64,000 nucleotides of DNA. Origin: Evernia prunastri (lineage: Eukaryota > Ascomycota > Lecanoromycetes > Lecanorales > Parmeliaceae). This document shows, piece after piece, positions 20,680-32,297 of the stretch. The notes beneath the pieces were generated by a model. That model saw nothing but the letters and a program-made list of their open reading frames with translations. It was not told the DNA's origin and made no database searches. Location: contig NKYR01000017.1 in assembly GCA_003184365.1 (NCBI GenBank), forward strand, positions 62,001-126,000, written 5' to 3'. Position numbers and translations under genes: made by a program. The first letter of the stretch is position 1. Each line of letters opens with the position of its first letter.

Positions 20680-23174
20680 CTATCGATTAAGGCTAAGAAG
20701 ACCTTCAATGTATTGCCTGGCATCGATTCCGATGCCCTCTGCCAGCTTTCCAGGGCCCCATCCCCCAGCTGTGCCAGATCCGCTCACCTCCCTCCCAAAT
20801 CGGCTGCCCGACTTTCTCGCCGCAGGCGTAACATAGTCACTTGCTTTCCTTACAAGGAAGGCTTCACGATAAGCGTCACTTCCCATGCCCCGAGCGGGGA
20901 CCGCCCGAGGCAGACGCATCCAGACCACCCACCATTGTCTGCTAGTCTTTGACGTCCTTTCCTGCTCTGTAGTGTGCCGGCGTGTTGAGCTGTACGTGTT
21001 CAGTATCTGCGAGTGAACGCTCATAGCTTCTACTCGAGTCCACGGGATTGGCTCCTGGTTGCCCCCAGGATAAGACTCAGGCTCCGGGATGTTCGGAATT
21101 GTGGTGTGCACTGTCAATCTCGCCGGATCAAAAACAAGGTCGCAGATTGGCTGAGAGCTTTTCGTAGATGCGGTACTCTTTGGAGCGGCCGCTTCCCACA
21201 GTCGTTCAGAGATTTTGCTGGGTGACGTACGTACGAGGAGTGGACGCTGCAAAGGTCCGAGTTGGTGATGTAAAGATCGGTAGAATGATGGCATTTCGAG
21301 GGCATCGGTCCGGAGCTCGAACAGGAATGTAAACATGAAAGGCCGTTGGACGTAGACCACCACCCTTAGTCGGTCGCGATCGACTTCAACCACTGGCTTG
21401 CCCTCAGCGGGCTGGTTTCCATCAGAATCTTCAGCTTTCCTTTTGGCTCGTTCAACGTGAAGCGTCCTCACGACTATCCTATTCGTCAGCATTATTCCCT
21501 CTTCAAATATACCTTTTCCGTCTATTCCCCCTCCTGTCTTTAGCTCGTCTTGCGAAGTCTCCAGGTCCTCTTCGAGCTGACCCTGAAGTCCAATTAAGAA
21601 ACTACCGCCTGGTAGCTCCAAGTTCTTCTTTATTCCGTCCTTGCCAGAGCTGGCTGGCTGCTTTTTTCTGCTGCTGTCTTCTGTGCGGAGACTCGAGACT
21701 TGTTGACTGACAGGCGGTCTCCCAGATGGGATACCCCAACTTGAGCCATAAACTCCAAGTGTTAAATACTTGACCATGGTTTCTGTGCCATACGCAGAGT
21801 CTAGCGAGTTACTGTCTACCGCGCTCTGCCCATCATCTCTTGGAACATCTTTCCTCATGCTTGAAGGCGTTCGATTTTGCGTTTCGCGACCGTTAAGCGG
21901 TGTAAGAAGTGACGGGGGTATTCGAGTCACTTGGTCAGATGAGCTACCTGAGTCCCGTCCCTGCGAAGATCCAGATTTGGGATGCTTTTGCTGCTCCTGA
22001 CTTGGCGTTTTGTTTTCCGAGCTGTATGGCTGAAATTTTTTTCGCTTTCGACGAGGAGCGGAAGATGGGTTATCTCGAACACCGTAGCTGTCTTCTCCAT
22101 ACATGTATAGCCACTCCATCCAACTTGAAATGTTTCTCAACGAAGCTCTGCTCAACGCACCGATTCCCGAGAAGATGACTCCATCCGCAGGTCCAGGAAT
22201 CCTTTCCCCGGGAAGTTGCCAGTCTGGGCTATTTTCTTGCGAACTTGGCGTTGCTGAAGAGGTCGTGGGAGGGGTTTGACTCATCCCAGATGAATCACCA
22301 AATCTCGCGACGACGAGATCAACAAGGCCTTCAGTCCTCCCAATAAATCCTTCGAGGACTTCTCTTTCCCCACTTCCCCAGTCTTCTTCTCCAACGCCTA
22401 TACCCAATTCACCACCCGCAGCAAGTTTGAGTCCGTTGAAGATATCTACAGCAGGGTTGCCATGCAACAACACGTCCCAGCTCCAGATGAATGCATCCCA
22501 GAACCGCTTCAAAAATACACACAATCTTGACCTGCCAACTCGCGTATACAATTCCGCGATGGAGGAAGCTTGATGTAAAAGAAATATTTGATGTGCACGG
22601 AGGACCTGCTGCAGAAGTAGAGCTGGTGGACAGACTTCGCGAGCTGAATATTCGATGGGAACCGCAGCGTTTGCGGATCGGTTCTGTATGGTTGTCTCAG
22701 AAGAGCTCGGAAGGCGGGTCAAATCGACAGACTATTCGATGCGCATCAGTGCAGGAAGGGAGACCAAAGGCATGACCGCATACCGCTAAGAACCACCAAT
22801 CCGTCTCGAGCTCATGTAGGACGATTCGAGACTTTTCTGTTTCAATCGAATCTACAGGTTTGCCGTTGGAGAAGCCCCTGACAACGTTCTCAGCCAAAAG
22901 TCATACGCTTCTGAAAAGAAAGCGATTACTTTGCAAATTCTACCATTCCTTGAGCAAGGCCAATCTGTCGTTCTTTCTCATTCCTCTCCTCTTTGGTATC
23001 CTCTGCATCATCATCATCATCATTGGCGTTGCCGCTGCGCCGGGTATTAGTGGTCTTTGAGTAGTAATACACAATTTGTTCATGAAGAGTATCATCGGAT
23101 TTGCTCAAGGAAGGATTGTATATGGCGAAAGAGGAGAGGCATGCAGGAACAACGCCTGCGATGGAGCCGGACAT
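20680..23174 (-). CDS. CCZ1: Vacuolar fusion protein Ccz1
   Basis: Ccz1 pairs with Mon1 as the exchange factor that activates Rab7/Ypt7 at late endosomes and vacuoles. Three exons: 23174-22930, 22877-22784 and 22731-20680, giving 796 residues. The N-terminal longin domain is visible in VVPACLSSFAIYNPSL, DTLHEQIVYYYS, RQIGLAQGMVEFAK then GFSNGKPVDSIETEKSRIVLHELE, continuing to LASVDLTRLP across the second intron. The segment SWDVLLHGNPAVDIFNGLKLAAGGELG is a family hallmark. A Ser/Gln/Lys-rich disordered insert lies around residues 280-430, and conserved C-terminal longin regions follow. Both introns were placed by restoring these motifs. The gene is divergent from pab2. Confidence 0.92.
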
Positions 23175-23582
23175 CGCATGATGAGCAGCTGAGGGAATCT
23201 TCCCTCATGGGAAACTTATGAGTATGAAATATTAAGAAAAGTTGGCCATATAGCATGTTACCAGTATGACAATGATACTAACTCGAGTATTTCTCACGAG
23301 TCCTTACGCAATAATGGCAAGGAGCTTACTGAGTGACCAATTGCTGAACCGCTGGTAGCAGTACTTGAATCCCTGTAGCGCTAAATACACGCTAAGCCTT
23401 GTGCAGCATCAATTCAAGGAATTCAATTCCTTTCTTCACATTTTCACAACCTCTTTCTCCATTGCCCATGATAGAGACCGGTTTTCACCTTCAACACTTA
23501 ACTTATCCTGAGGTCATGTCTTATCGCTATTGACCAAACGGCAACCCACAAGATTAGCACAAGATCCGATCATCTTTACATC
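23175..23582. other. Divergent promoter region between CCZ1 and pab2
   Basis: About 400 bp hold the promoters of both genes. No other element could be recognised. Confidence 0.55.
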
Positions 23583-24444
23583 ATGTCGGACAACGGTGTT
23601 GCAGCAGAAGATGAGCGCTCCCAGATCAAGGACGAAGGTGGAGACGATGAAGTAAGAGATGGAGTGTTTGTCTACATATCACCACGACCTGTGCAGCGTG
23701 CTCCTGGAGTGGCTGGCGGCTTTGCAAGACTGTAAAAGAATGGGCGCTGATAAAAAATCGTGCAGGAAGAAATATCAGCAATGAAGAGACGGGTAGCCGA
23801 GATGGAAGCTGAGGCAGCAAAACTGCGAGAAATGCAAGCGTCGTTGGATCAACAGGATAATGACTTGCGCGAGGACAAGGAAGACATCGATGCGCGCAGC
23901 ATATTCGTCGGCAATGTTGATTACGGCGCGTCGCCGGAAGAGATCCAGGCTCATTTCCAAAGCTGCGGCTCCATAAACCGGGTCACTATCCTGCTAGATA
24001 AGTTCACTGGGCATCCCAAAGGGTAAGAAGCAATCTGCACTTCCCACAACACCATTCGCATGCAATGTCACGAACAAGATGCGGTTCTAATCAAAATACA
24101 GCTATGCGTACGTAGAATTTACGGAGCCCAATCTAGTGGCACAAGCTCTGGTCCTCAACGAGAGTATGTTCAGGGGCAGGAATCTGAAGGTACATCGTCG
24201 CCTTCCAAGATTCTTCGGTTCCGAACAACACTGACGATCACAGGTTGTCCCCAAGCGAACCAACTTACCGGGCATGACTCGCGGTGGTCGAGGCGGTGGG
24301 CGTATAGCAGGACCTCCTCGTGGCCGGGGTGGATTCGGGCGAGGGGGGTATGACAGAGGAGGAGGATACGATCGTGGATATTCGCCGAGAGGCGGATATC
24401 GTGGAGGATATCGAGGTCGACCTAGGGGCTACGCTCCGTACTGA
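23583..24444 (+). CDS. pab2: Nuclear poly(A)-binding protein 2 (PABPN1 type)
   Basis: Proteins of this family bind poly(A) tails in the nucleus and act in 3'-end processing and RNA decay. Four exons: 23583-23651, 23766-24022, 24102-24189 and 24244-24444, giving 204 residues. A short acidic start is followed by a coiled coil (EEISAMKRRVAEMEAEAAKLREMQ, about residues 24-50). A single RRM follows, with RNP2 as SIFVGNVDYG and RNP1 as GYAYVEF, the latter assembled across the second intron. The C-terminus after VVPKRTNLPGM is an RGG/RGY-rich tail ending in PRGYAPY, a likely arginine-methylation target. Order and length match fission yeast Pab2 and human PABPN1 without the alanine tract. Confidence 0.93.
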
Positions 24445-25223
24445 ACGACTGAAAAGAGAGGCGACATGGTCACAGGAGTATTACCGATGAGCGTCAAGGC
24501 TTAGGAGGATCCGCGAGATGACCGATTCAGAAGCAGAGGTCTATGTTCACGTGCAGAAAAAGGGTCTGAGGAATGAAAAGCAGTGAAAATGGAGCTCGTT
24601 GTGAGATATGATCTGTAACCATGGGAAGGTCAAGGGGACAAGGCTAGGCCTTTTCCTTTACAGGCAATCTACCTTTTTGGATGACAATTTATATTGTTAG
24701 AATGGGATTCAAACTCTGACATGGTGCATACGATTTACATGTGATACTGACATGAGATGTGTGTTTACCTTACAGGACACGCCTTGATTTTGGTTTAAAG
24801 ACATGTATTGATAAGTGACGTATCATTTCCGTACGAGGGTAATGCATAAATAATAGTGATGATTCGGTTGATACAAACTTCCCTGTAGGGCTGCTGACTG
24901 GCCGTTCTAAATCGAGCAGAGGGGAAGAGATTCGAATGCGCTTTCTATCACACTTATCAACCCAAGGTTGCTCTCTTCATGATCTACTTGCCCTTGTTCG
25001 TGTATAACGGTTTTACAACACAAAGCACGATACGATGAAATGTACGTAGTAGCTATACAGTGTCGGATGACCGGACACAGCTCCACAGCCCCCTCGAGCC
25101 TCAATCGTTGACGACCGCTTTTCTCAACCCACTCCACTTCCATATTGGGCGCATTTGTCTTCCAAGGCTACCGTTAAAAACGCAGATACTCCTCCACGAC
25201 CTGTTGTTCCAAGTTCAGACAGC
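24445..25223. other. Spacer, 3' end of pab2 and promoter of RSP5
   Basis: No gene recognised. The frame open just before RSP5 (from 25155) begins at TTG and has no ATG until 25224, so it is treated as leader. Confidence 0.5.
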
Positions 25224-28200
25224 ATGGATTCAGATTTGCCGCAGTATGCCGTACCTCTTGCTGGCCAAGCTCATCGTACATTGCTGACATCTTTGACCAG
25301 GGCGCCCAACTTGAGAGTGACAAGTAGGTTTGCTGAACAGGCTGAGCGCGAAAAATCATAGCGGTGCTCATCTAATGCAGTAATTGCGGCCGACGGTCTC
25401 TACAAACGCGATGTCTTCAGTCAGTCAACAACCATTCCCCAAGCCTTTGCCCCGATTGTACTTACGAATAATATTCAGGATTCCCAGATCCGTTCGCCGT
25501 AGCTACAATAGGAGGAGAGCAAACTCGAACGACCTCGGTCATCAAGAAGACGCTGAACCCGTACTGGAACGAGACTTTTGACATGTACGGATGCCTCCAT
25601 GAATGGCTTACTTCGAGGATTACTGACAAGCAAAAGGCGAGCGTCACAAGAAAGCATCCTGGCTATACAAATTTTTGATCAAAAGAAGTTCAAGAAAAAG
25701 GATCAAGGGTTTCTCGGTGTGATCAACGTGCAAATTGGTTCGGTCATGGATTTGGACATTGGTGGTGATGGTATATCGTTCCATGATCAAAGTTTACTCC
25801 TGACGACAAGGAAAGGATGTATACTGACGGAAAGCGACCAGAAATGCTTACACGAGACCTTAAGAAGTCCAACGACAACCTCATCGTACACGGAAAGCTT
25901 ATCGTCAACTTGTCTACAAACCTCGGTCCACCTCCTACGCAGCCTAACGCAGCCGGACATCCAGGCTCGTCATTATCCGTAGGTGGGAGCATAGCATCTA
26001 CATCTAACGGAGCGCCCCCGAGATCGCCTGTAGGCTCGGCTGGTCCTTCTAGCGACATCCCGTCGGACAATCCACCGCCCCATAGTCCTGCTCCATCTCA
26101 TCCAAATCCAGCCCCCCTGGGCGTTCCTTCTGGAAACCCTCCTCAAGCGAACGGTAGCAATCAGGCAGGACCCAGCGGATCAGGTCACCTCAGTTCATTT
26201 AGAGACAATCAGGGAATGTTGCCTGCAGGGTGGGAAAGGCGTGAGGATAACCTAGGAAGAACATACTACGTAGATCATAATACGAGAACCACGACGTGGA
26301 CGAGACCCTCAACTACATACAATGAGAGGGATCAACGGACCGCCATGGAGGCCAATACCCAGCTGGAACGGCGTGCACATCAAAATCGTATGCTGCCAGA
26401 AGATCGTACGGGCGCCAACTCACCGAGTCAAATGGAGACGCCAACGCCAACCTCTGCAAGTACTGCCAGTGCAGTGTCTATGATGGCTACTGGTGCAACG
26501 ACTGCTGGGACTGGTGAGCTTCCTGCAGGATGGGAGCAACGGCATACACCAGAAGGCCGATCATACTTCGTTGATCACAATACGCGAACGACCACTTGGG
26601 TGGATCCCCGCCGGCAGCAGTATATTCGCATGTATGGTCAAAACCCAAGCGGCAACAATACCACAATTCAAACCCAGCCGGTATCGCAACTAGGTGCCCT
26701 GCCTAGTGGATGGGAAATGCGTCTGACCAATACTGCAAGAGTGTATTTTGTGGATCACAATACGAAGACAACCACTTGGGATGACCCTCGACTGCCATCG
26801 TCCTTAGACCAGAATGTACCCCAGTACAAACGGGATTTCCGCCGTAAATTGATATATTTTCGATCTCAGCCTGCTCTTCGAATATTGTCTGGTCAATGTC
26901 ATGTCAAGGTCCGAAGAGATCATATCTTTGAGGACTCTTATGCGGAGATCATGCGGCAGAACGCCAATGATTTGAAGAAACGATTGATGATCAAATTCGA
27001 CGGGGAAGACGGTCTTGATTATGGAGGACTGTCAAGGTGAGCTTCGTGTTCCAATCATCCATAAGATGCTGACTTGACGTAGGGAATTCTTTTTCTTGTT
27101 ATCTCATGAAATGTTCAACCCTTTCTACTGCCTTTTCGAATACTCTGCCCACGACAACTACACCCTTCAAATCAATCCCCACTCGGGCATCAATCCCGAA
27201 CATTTGAACTACTTCAAATTCATTGGGAGAGTAGTCGGCTTAGCCATCTTCCATCGACGCTTTCTTGATGCATTTTTCATTGGCGCGTTCTATAAGATGA
27301 TTCTGCGAAAGAGGGTTGCTCTTGCAGATATGGAGGGGGTGGATGCCGATTTCCACAGGACGCTGACTTGGACGCTGTAAGGTATCCTGCTTTGCTTTGC
27401 TGTTTGCAAGGCTAAAGTCTATCCAGGGAGAACGACATCGAAGGTGTCATAGAGCCGACATTCTCGACAGAAGACGAGAGTTTCGGAGCAATCCAGACAA
27501 TCGACTTGAAACCTAACGGAAGGAATATTGAAGTGACCAACGAGAACAAAAAGGAATATATTGAGTACGCTTCTCAAAAGCGGCTGTGCTCTTTGTACCT
27601 TTGCTAATATACTGCAGGCTTATCACCGAATGGAGAATCCAGAAGCGTGTGGAAGAGCAATTCAACGCATTCGTTGCCGGCTTCAACGAGCTCATTCCAC
27701 CAGACCTTGTCAACGTTTTTGATGAACGTGAACTGGAACTGCTCATCGGAGGTATCGCAGACATTGATGTCGAAGACTGGAAGAAGCACACAGACTACAG
27801 AGGGTACACAGAGCAAGATCAGGTCATCAGGAATTTTTGGACTGTGAGTATTCAGTTTCCTTCATGTGGGAATAATGTTAATGCGGATCCTCAGTGCATT
27901 CGGAGTTGGGATGCAGAGCAGAAGTCTCGATTATTGCAGTTCGCTACTGGCACTTCCCGCATACCGGTCAACGGCTTCAAGGATTTGCAAGGAAGCGACG
28001 GGCCCAGAAGGTTTACGATTGAGAAATCAGGCTCTGACAAGGCTTTGCCCAAGTCCCACACATGGTAAGGAAGACGAACACATTCGCCAGCTTTGCTTGT
28101 CTCGCCTTTTCTAACAACGCACGCAGCTTCAATCGATTGGACCTGCCGGACTACAAATCTTATGACGATCTCTCCGGGAAGCTCACCATTGCAGTGGAGG

Positions 28201-28226
28201 AGACCGTTGGTTTCGGACAGGAGTAG
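25224..28226 (+). CDS. RSP5: HECT-type E3 ubiquitin ligase Rsp5 (NEDD4 family)
   Basis: Rsp5 ubiquitinates membrane transporters and many other proteins, recruiting PPxY substrates or adaptors through WW domains. Ten exons: 25224-25323, 25381-25419, 25479-25584, 25637-25770, 25842-27036, 27083-27376, 27427-27564, 27618-27843, 27895-28064 and 28127-28226, giving 833 residues. Domains: C2 at about 30-150 (IIAADGLYKRDVFRFPDPF, GGEQTRTTSVIKKTLNPYWNETFD); a Pro/Ser/Asn-rich linker; WW1 about 251, WW2 about 351 and WW3 about 411 (each LPxGWExR ... TTTW); HECT from about 490 to the end. The catalytic cysteine is residue 801 in SHTCFNRLDLP, 32 residues from the end as in yeast. Its codon is split by the last intron. 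The exon 3/4 acceptor (CAAAAG) was chosen because it gives the expected spacing. Confidence 0.95.
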
Positions 28227-29252
28227 GCGGGCGGATCGAGCTATCAGAAAAGTACAGCCGTTGGAGAAGGCGTTTTAGTTATCGGAGGCATGCATCCAAC
28301 CAAGGCAGGCCACGACCAAAATCAATGTTTCATAAGAATTTGGGTGGAATGAGCAGTCAGCGTTCTTTGCTGTAGACATAGCATACATTCACAACGAGAT
28401 GAAGGATATTGGCATAGGAAGACGTAAACCTGGTCACCGGTGGTCGTGCAGCTTTTCAGAAGCGGATTGTGGGGCTTACTCTGGGCCTTTTCTCGAAGCA
28501 TTTGTTTATATTAGTCAGGTATACATTTTCCGGGCGCCCTCATCATTGGCCTCATGGGTAACCTACGAAGTTGACTTGTCGACTTTACAGAATCGCGCAG
28601 CTTTCCTTGAGAGCCATTCACCGTCTTGTCCCTGTCACTTACGTACTCGTCTGTCTCGAGCTGCTTACTTTACCAAACAACGGGGAAATGCCATTGAGAC
28701 AGACCACGTCTCAGTTTCTTCCTGGAGATTGATCATCACGTCTAGCGCTGCTATGGTGACTGACTTCAACCATCCGGTGATCGATCACGGATTGTTTCTT
28801 GAAACAATGAGAAAGGAATAAATCCCGCGGGCATCTTTCTCCTCGCCCAGAGCGATCCTCCTAATTTACTTTGCCTGGCACCGTTATTGGGCATTCATTT
28901 TATACTACTAAGGATACATTGTTCATAGTGTTACACAGCAAGCAGTAGTAAATTTGACGATGAAATATTTATACAAGGCTCTTCCACGCAGCTTCTGCTG
29001 GGGCTAAGCTTGCTACCAATGCTTGGTCTAAAAGTACAATAGTGCTTCTTCCGCACAAGGCACAAGGCCGAGCTCATCTCTGCTCACTCCAGCCACATCA
29101 GCCACACGAGCAAACGCCTGACACAGGTACCACCCTCAAAATCCCTGACTCCATCGCTAAAAGCACATCCCAATCTGTGCTACAGTACTATTGTGCACAT
29201 TCCCGTCGCACATGCTGAACTCACTGATATTGCCCCCCTTTAAATCGCAGGC
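28227..29252. other. Spacer between convergent genes
   Basis: This holds the 3' regions of RSP5 and of the AHC1-type gene. A 140-codon open frame at 28399-28821 has no family resemblance and is probably non-coding. Confidence 0.5.
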
Positions 29253-31310
29253 TCAAGCATCATCCTTCGACCTGGAACCCTTCCTCAGCCTTCTTACGGG
29301 ACTTGCAAAACTGACGTGTCTATCCTCTCCCGCCTCATCTCGTATTGCACTTGGCCGTCTCATCGCCGAGGAGCGTCTGCCAGCAGGGGGACTGCGTGGT
29401 TTTCCTCCTAAGCTCAGAGGAGGGTCGTGGGAGCTGCCTTCTCCCAGGTCCATTTCATCGTGATCTATCATTTCGGCGTGTATGTAATGGTCTTCGTCGT
29501 CGTCAGCTTCCCCTGAGCTTGGGGCTTCGGAATCGGAATGTGTGTTTTCATAATCACCGTCGTCCGAAACCAGGCTGGGCGCAGTATGGGACTCGATGGT
29601 GTTAGGACTGAGGTTTAGAGGGGAAGCATTGTCGTGCATGAGCAGATCGTGGTCTTGCTGGTGTCCGCGGCCATGGCACGGTGAGTGGTAACCGTAATTT
29701 CCATTGAGCCTGCTCAAGGGCTCCGCACAATACGTGTTACTGGGGATACCCGGTTGGACGGGTGATCGCTCCAAGGGTATAGGAGTTTTAGTAGCGCGGG
29801 CAGGAAGGTATCCTCCTCGCACGACACCGCGAGTACTGCGGCTTTGAGACGCACCAAGCTGTTCTGCGGGACTCGGTTCCTCCACCTCTTCCTCCTCGTC
29901 ACTGGAGAGCGTAAGATCAATTTCAGGGCTGGTCTTTGCTTGCGCGACCATCTCGTTCAAGTCACCCCCACGACCCATTCTGTCAAACAGAGCAGATAGG
30001 TGAGGTGTTTGGGGAGAAGGATGGAATGGAACATGGTCAACAGGATCAGTCTTCTCATGTTCTGGCACTTCGAAATCGGTCCGACGAGGCGTGGAGATGG
30101 CTTGAGCGCTGCTCAGGGCTGTTGGTAGTTGAGATTTTGCCGTAGCAGCTGAATGCAACTTCTTGCGCCGTGAGGAAGCTGTTACAGAGTCGGCAGGCGT
30201 GGGGCGAGCTAAGGCAGATCTGATCAGTGGGTGGACTAGCCCCGCGCTAGCGGAAGCCTGTGAACCACTTGACTCTCCGAACCCGCCTTCTATGTCCATG
30301 TCAACCTCCTCACCACTCGCCTCAATAGCGGCATCGTGACTCAGGAACAGTCGTGAATGTGCTATGCGACAATGGTTGATGAATCCTTGGGCACTATTGA
30401 AATTGCTGCGCCGACAATCTAAGCAGACCAGCTTCACCATTTTTCCATCAGATGAGCGCTTTACAATCATTGGCCCCTTTTCTTCTTTGGGTTCTGGATA
30501 TCCGTGTGGGAGAGCTTTGAGTCTTGCGCCGTTGGAACCACGTTGAGAGCGCGACTTGCCAGCAACAGTACCCTTTTCCGCCTTCGATCCCCTCGTTGCT
30601 CGCTCTGGCACGAACTCTCCACCGAACGTTGGCGTTTGGATTTGCTCAGCGACACAGTCATCGAAAGCAGAGTCAGGGATCAACCAACGCTCATAATGGC
30701 GTGTGTAAGGTCCGTCGGCAACACCCCATGGAGGTGCATACGTTGCCCCGTTGTCATAAGCGGCGCCAGACCCCGTACCCGCTGCTTGCATGCCTCCAAA
30801 CGTGGAGGACGAGGCTGGATACGGGCAGATCTGACATCGACGAAGCTGCTCCAGAGCGATCTGGCACTTTGCGAACTCCTGATCAATCAAGCGCAATTCC
30901 CTGTGTTTGAGAAGAATTTCGAGGCTGAATTGTGCTTCGATAATCTCGCGAAGAGCTGCAGGGGCAGTGATCATATTTGAAAACCGAACTGTATCACTAC
31001 CGTGATGTCCAAAGGTGCTTTGCGTGAGCTTTTTTGGCGCGCAATTGAGGGGATGGGTGCTCTCATTGGCATGCTCCCACTTGACTTCGGGCAACATTTG
31101 GCGCCGATCCGACTGATCGAGAACCGCATCCCTATCGACCTGATATTCCTGACGGGGTAGGATAAGTCTTTGCGCTTCGGCAGCCGGAATCTCGACATGG
31201 CTCATCGTCTCCGTTCTTCTCTTGGATGAAGGACATTCCAGCAGTGGCGAGGTTGGATCACCATCCGAACGCTTTCGTTTCATCTTATTGAACAGGGGTA
31301 AGTGTGTCAT
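29253..31310 (-). CDS. AHC1-like C2H2 zinc-finger protein
   Basis: Yeast Ahc1 is a structural subunit of the ADA histone acetyltransferase complex; proteins with this zinc-finger type are widespread in ascomycetes. One exon of about 685 residues from the ATG at 31310 (in-frame ATGs also at 31415 and 31337; the chosen one starts just before the basic KMKRKRSDGD segment, a likely nuclear signal). A helical region (TAPAALREIIEAQFSLEILLKH and onward, middle third) precedes RCQICPYPAS. The zinc finger is VKLVCLDCRRSNFNSAQGF followed by NHCRIAHSR, a C-x2-C ... H-x4-H pattern. The C-terminal 300 residues are disordered, with acidic stretches (DLTLSSDEEEEVEEPS). A role in an ADA-type complex is inferred from the finger alone. 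Confidence 0.75.
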   Translation of the reverse strand: MTHLPLFNKMKRKRSDGDPTSPLLECPSSKRRTETMSHVEIPAAEAQRLILPRQEYQVDRDAVLDQSDRRQMLPEVKWEHANESTHPLNCAPKKLTQSTFGHHGSDTVRFSNMITAPAALREIIEAQFSLEILLKHRELRLIDQEFAKCQIALEQLRRCQICPYPASSSTFGGMQAAGTGSGAAYDNGATYAPPWGVADGPYTRHYERWLIPDSAFDDCVAEQIQTPTFGGEFVPERATRGSKAEKGTVAGKSRSQRGSNGARLKALPHGYPEPKEEKGPMIVKRSSDGKMVKLVCLDCRRSNFNSAQGFINHCRIAHSRLFLSHDAAIEASGEEVDMDIEGGFGESSGSQASASAGLVHPLIRSALARPTPADSVTASSRRKKLHSAATAKSQLPTALSSAQAISTPRRTDFEVPEHEKTDPVDHVPFHPSPQTPHLSALFDRMGRGGDLNEMVAQAKTSPEIDLTLSSDEEEEVEEPSPAEQLGASQSRSTRGVVRGGYLPARATKTPIPLERSPVQPGIPSNTYCAEPLSRLNGNYGYHSPCHGRGHQQDHDLLMHDNASPLNLSPNTIESHTAPSLVSDDGDYENTHSDSEAPSSGEADDDEDHYIHAEMIDHDEMDLGEGSSHDPPLSLGGKPRSPPAGRRSSAMRRPSAIRDEAGEDRHVSFASPVRRLRKGSRSKDDA

Positions 31311-31790
31311 AGCCGACCGTTGTTGCTGCGTTGGCATGAAGTTTGCTTTCTCCTTCAGGACCTTGTCATTCCGGGCCGATGAGCTCCACGAGAGCAGATA
31401 CATGCCATGCGACACGGTCAGAGCCGCCAGCGATCATGCACAGGTCCAAATCATGGACGAAAGGATTGGACAAGGTAGTGAGCTGCAGGACGTGAGTCGG
31501 AGAGATCCGTTGGTCGGTCGGATCTGGGGGGAAGTTTAGGCTGACGTACACGAAGTGTTGTCGTGAAAGCTTAAAAAGAGTGCAAAGTCAAAGGGTAATA
31601 TAAAAGTGGCGGTGGTGGTGGTTGTAGTGTAATTTCGAAGAATGGATGGAAGCGGATAATCACGAAGGTTCGTACCAGAAAAACTCGTGAAGGAGTGGTT
31701 GTGTGGAAAGAAAGAGTGTATTTGACTTGTAGCTTGGCGGGAAGGCGAGGGCGACCGCGGAACTGGGAAAGAGGGTAACAAGGGAGGCAG

Positions 31791-31826
31791 GGAAGTGGAA
31801 GTGTGGAAGTGGAAGTGGAAGTGGAA
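31791..31826. repeat. (GGAAGT)n short tandem repeat
   Basis: Five to six imperfect GGAAGT/GGAAGTGT copies in tandem. It is a simple repeat in the leader or promoter of the zinc-finger gene. Confidence 0.85.
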
Positions 31827-32254
31827 TGTTGGGGGATTATTAATAGACTTTTGTAAGGTAGAGTAGAGTAAGGCGATGAAAAGAAGAGGAGATAAATGTA
31901 ATGGATGTGAATAGAAAAGGATCCAGTAAGGGAGATAATATGATAGATGATGGATAATAATAATAATAAATAGGTAGGTAAGAATGATAAGAGGTAATGG
32001 TGAAGGGCATGCGAATGCGATGCGATGCGATGAGGGTTGAAGAGGTCAAGAGGTTAAAATAGGGCTAAGATATGTAGGTGGAGTAACACGAGTAAGGTAC
32101 CTTAGGGTGTACAATAATAAATACGTATACTCTAAGTGTAATGATGATGTTAGGACTTATTTTTTGGTGACTTCCTTTTTTTTTTTTTTGGAATGGTTTA
32201 AGGAGTATATTGAAAAGAGAGTGAGTGAGTGATAAGGGTCGCACAAGGAAAAGG

Positions 32255-32297
32255 AGGGCAGAAGGGCAGAGAAGGGCAGAGAAGGGCAGAAAAGGGC
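32255..32297. repeat. (AGAAGGGC)n short tandem repeat
   Basis: Four to five copies of GGGCAGA(GA)A in tandem, slightly variable in length. Confidence 0.85.

Noticed and set aside
28399..28821. 140-codon plus-strand frame after RSP5
   Set aside because: Lies in the expected 3' untranslated region and shows no recognisable motif.
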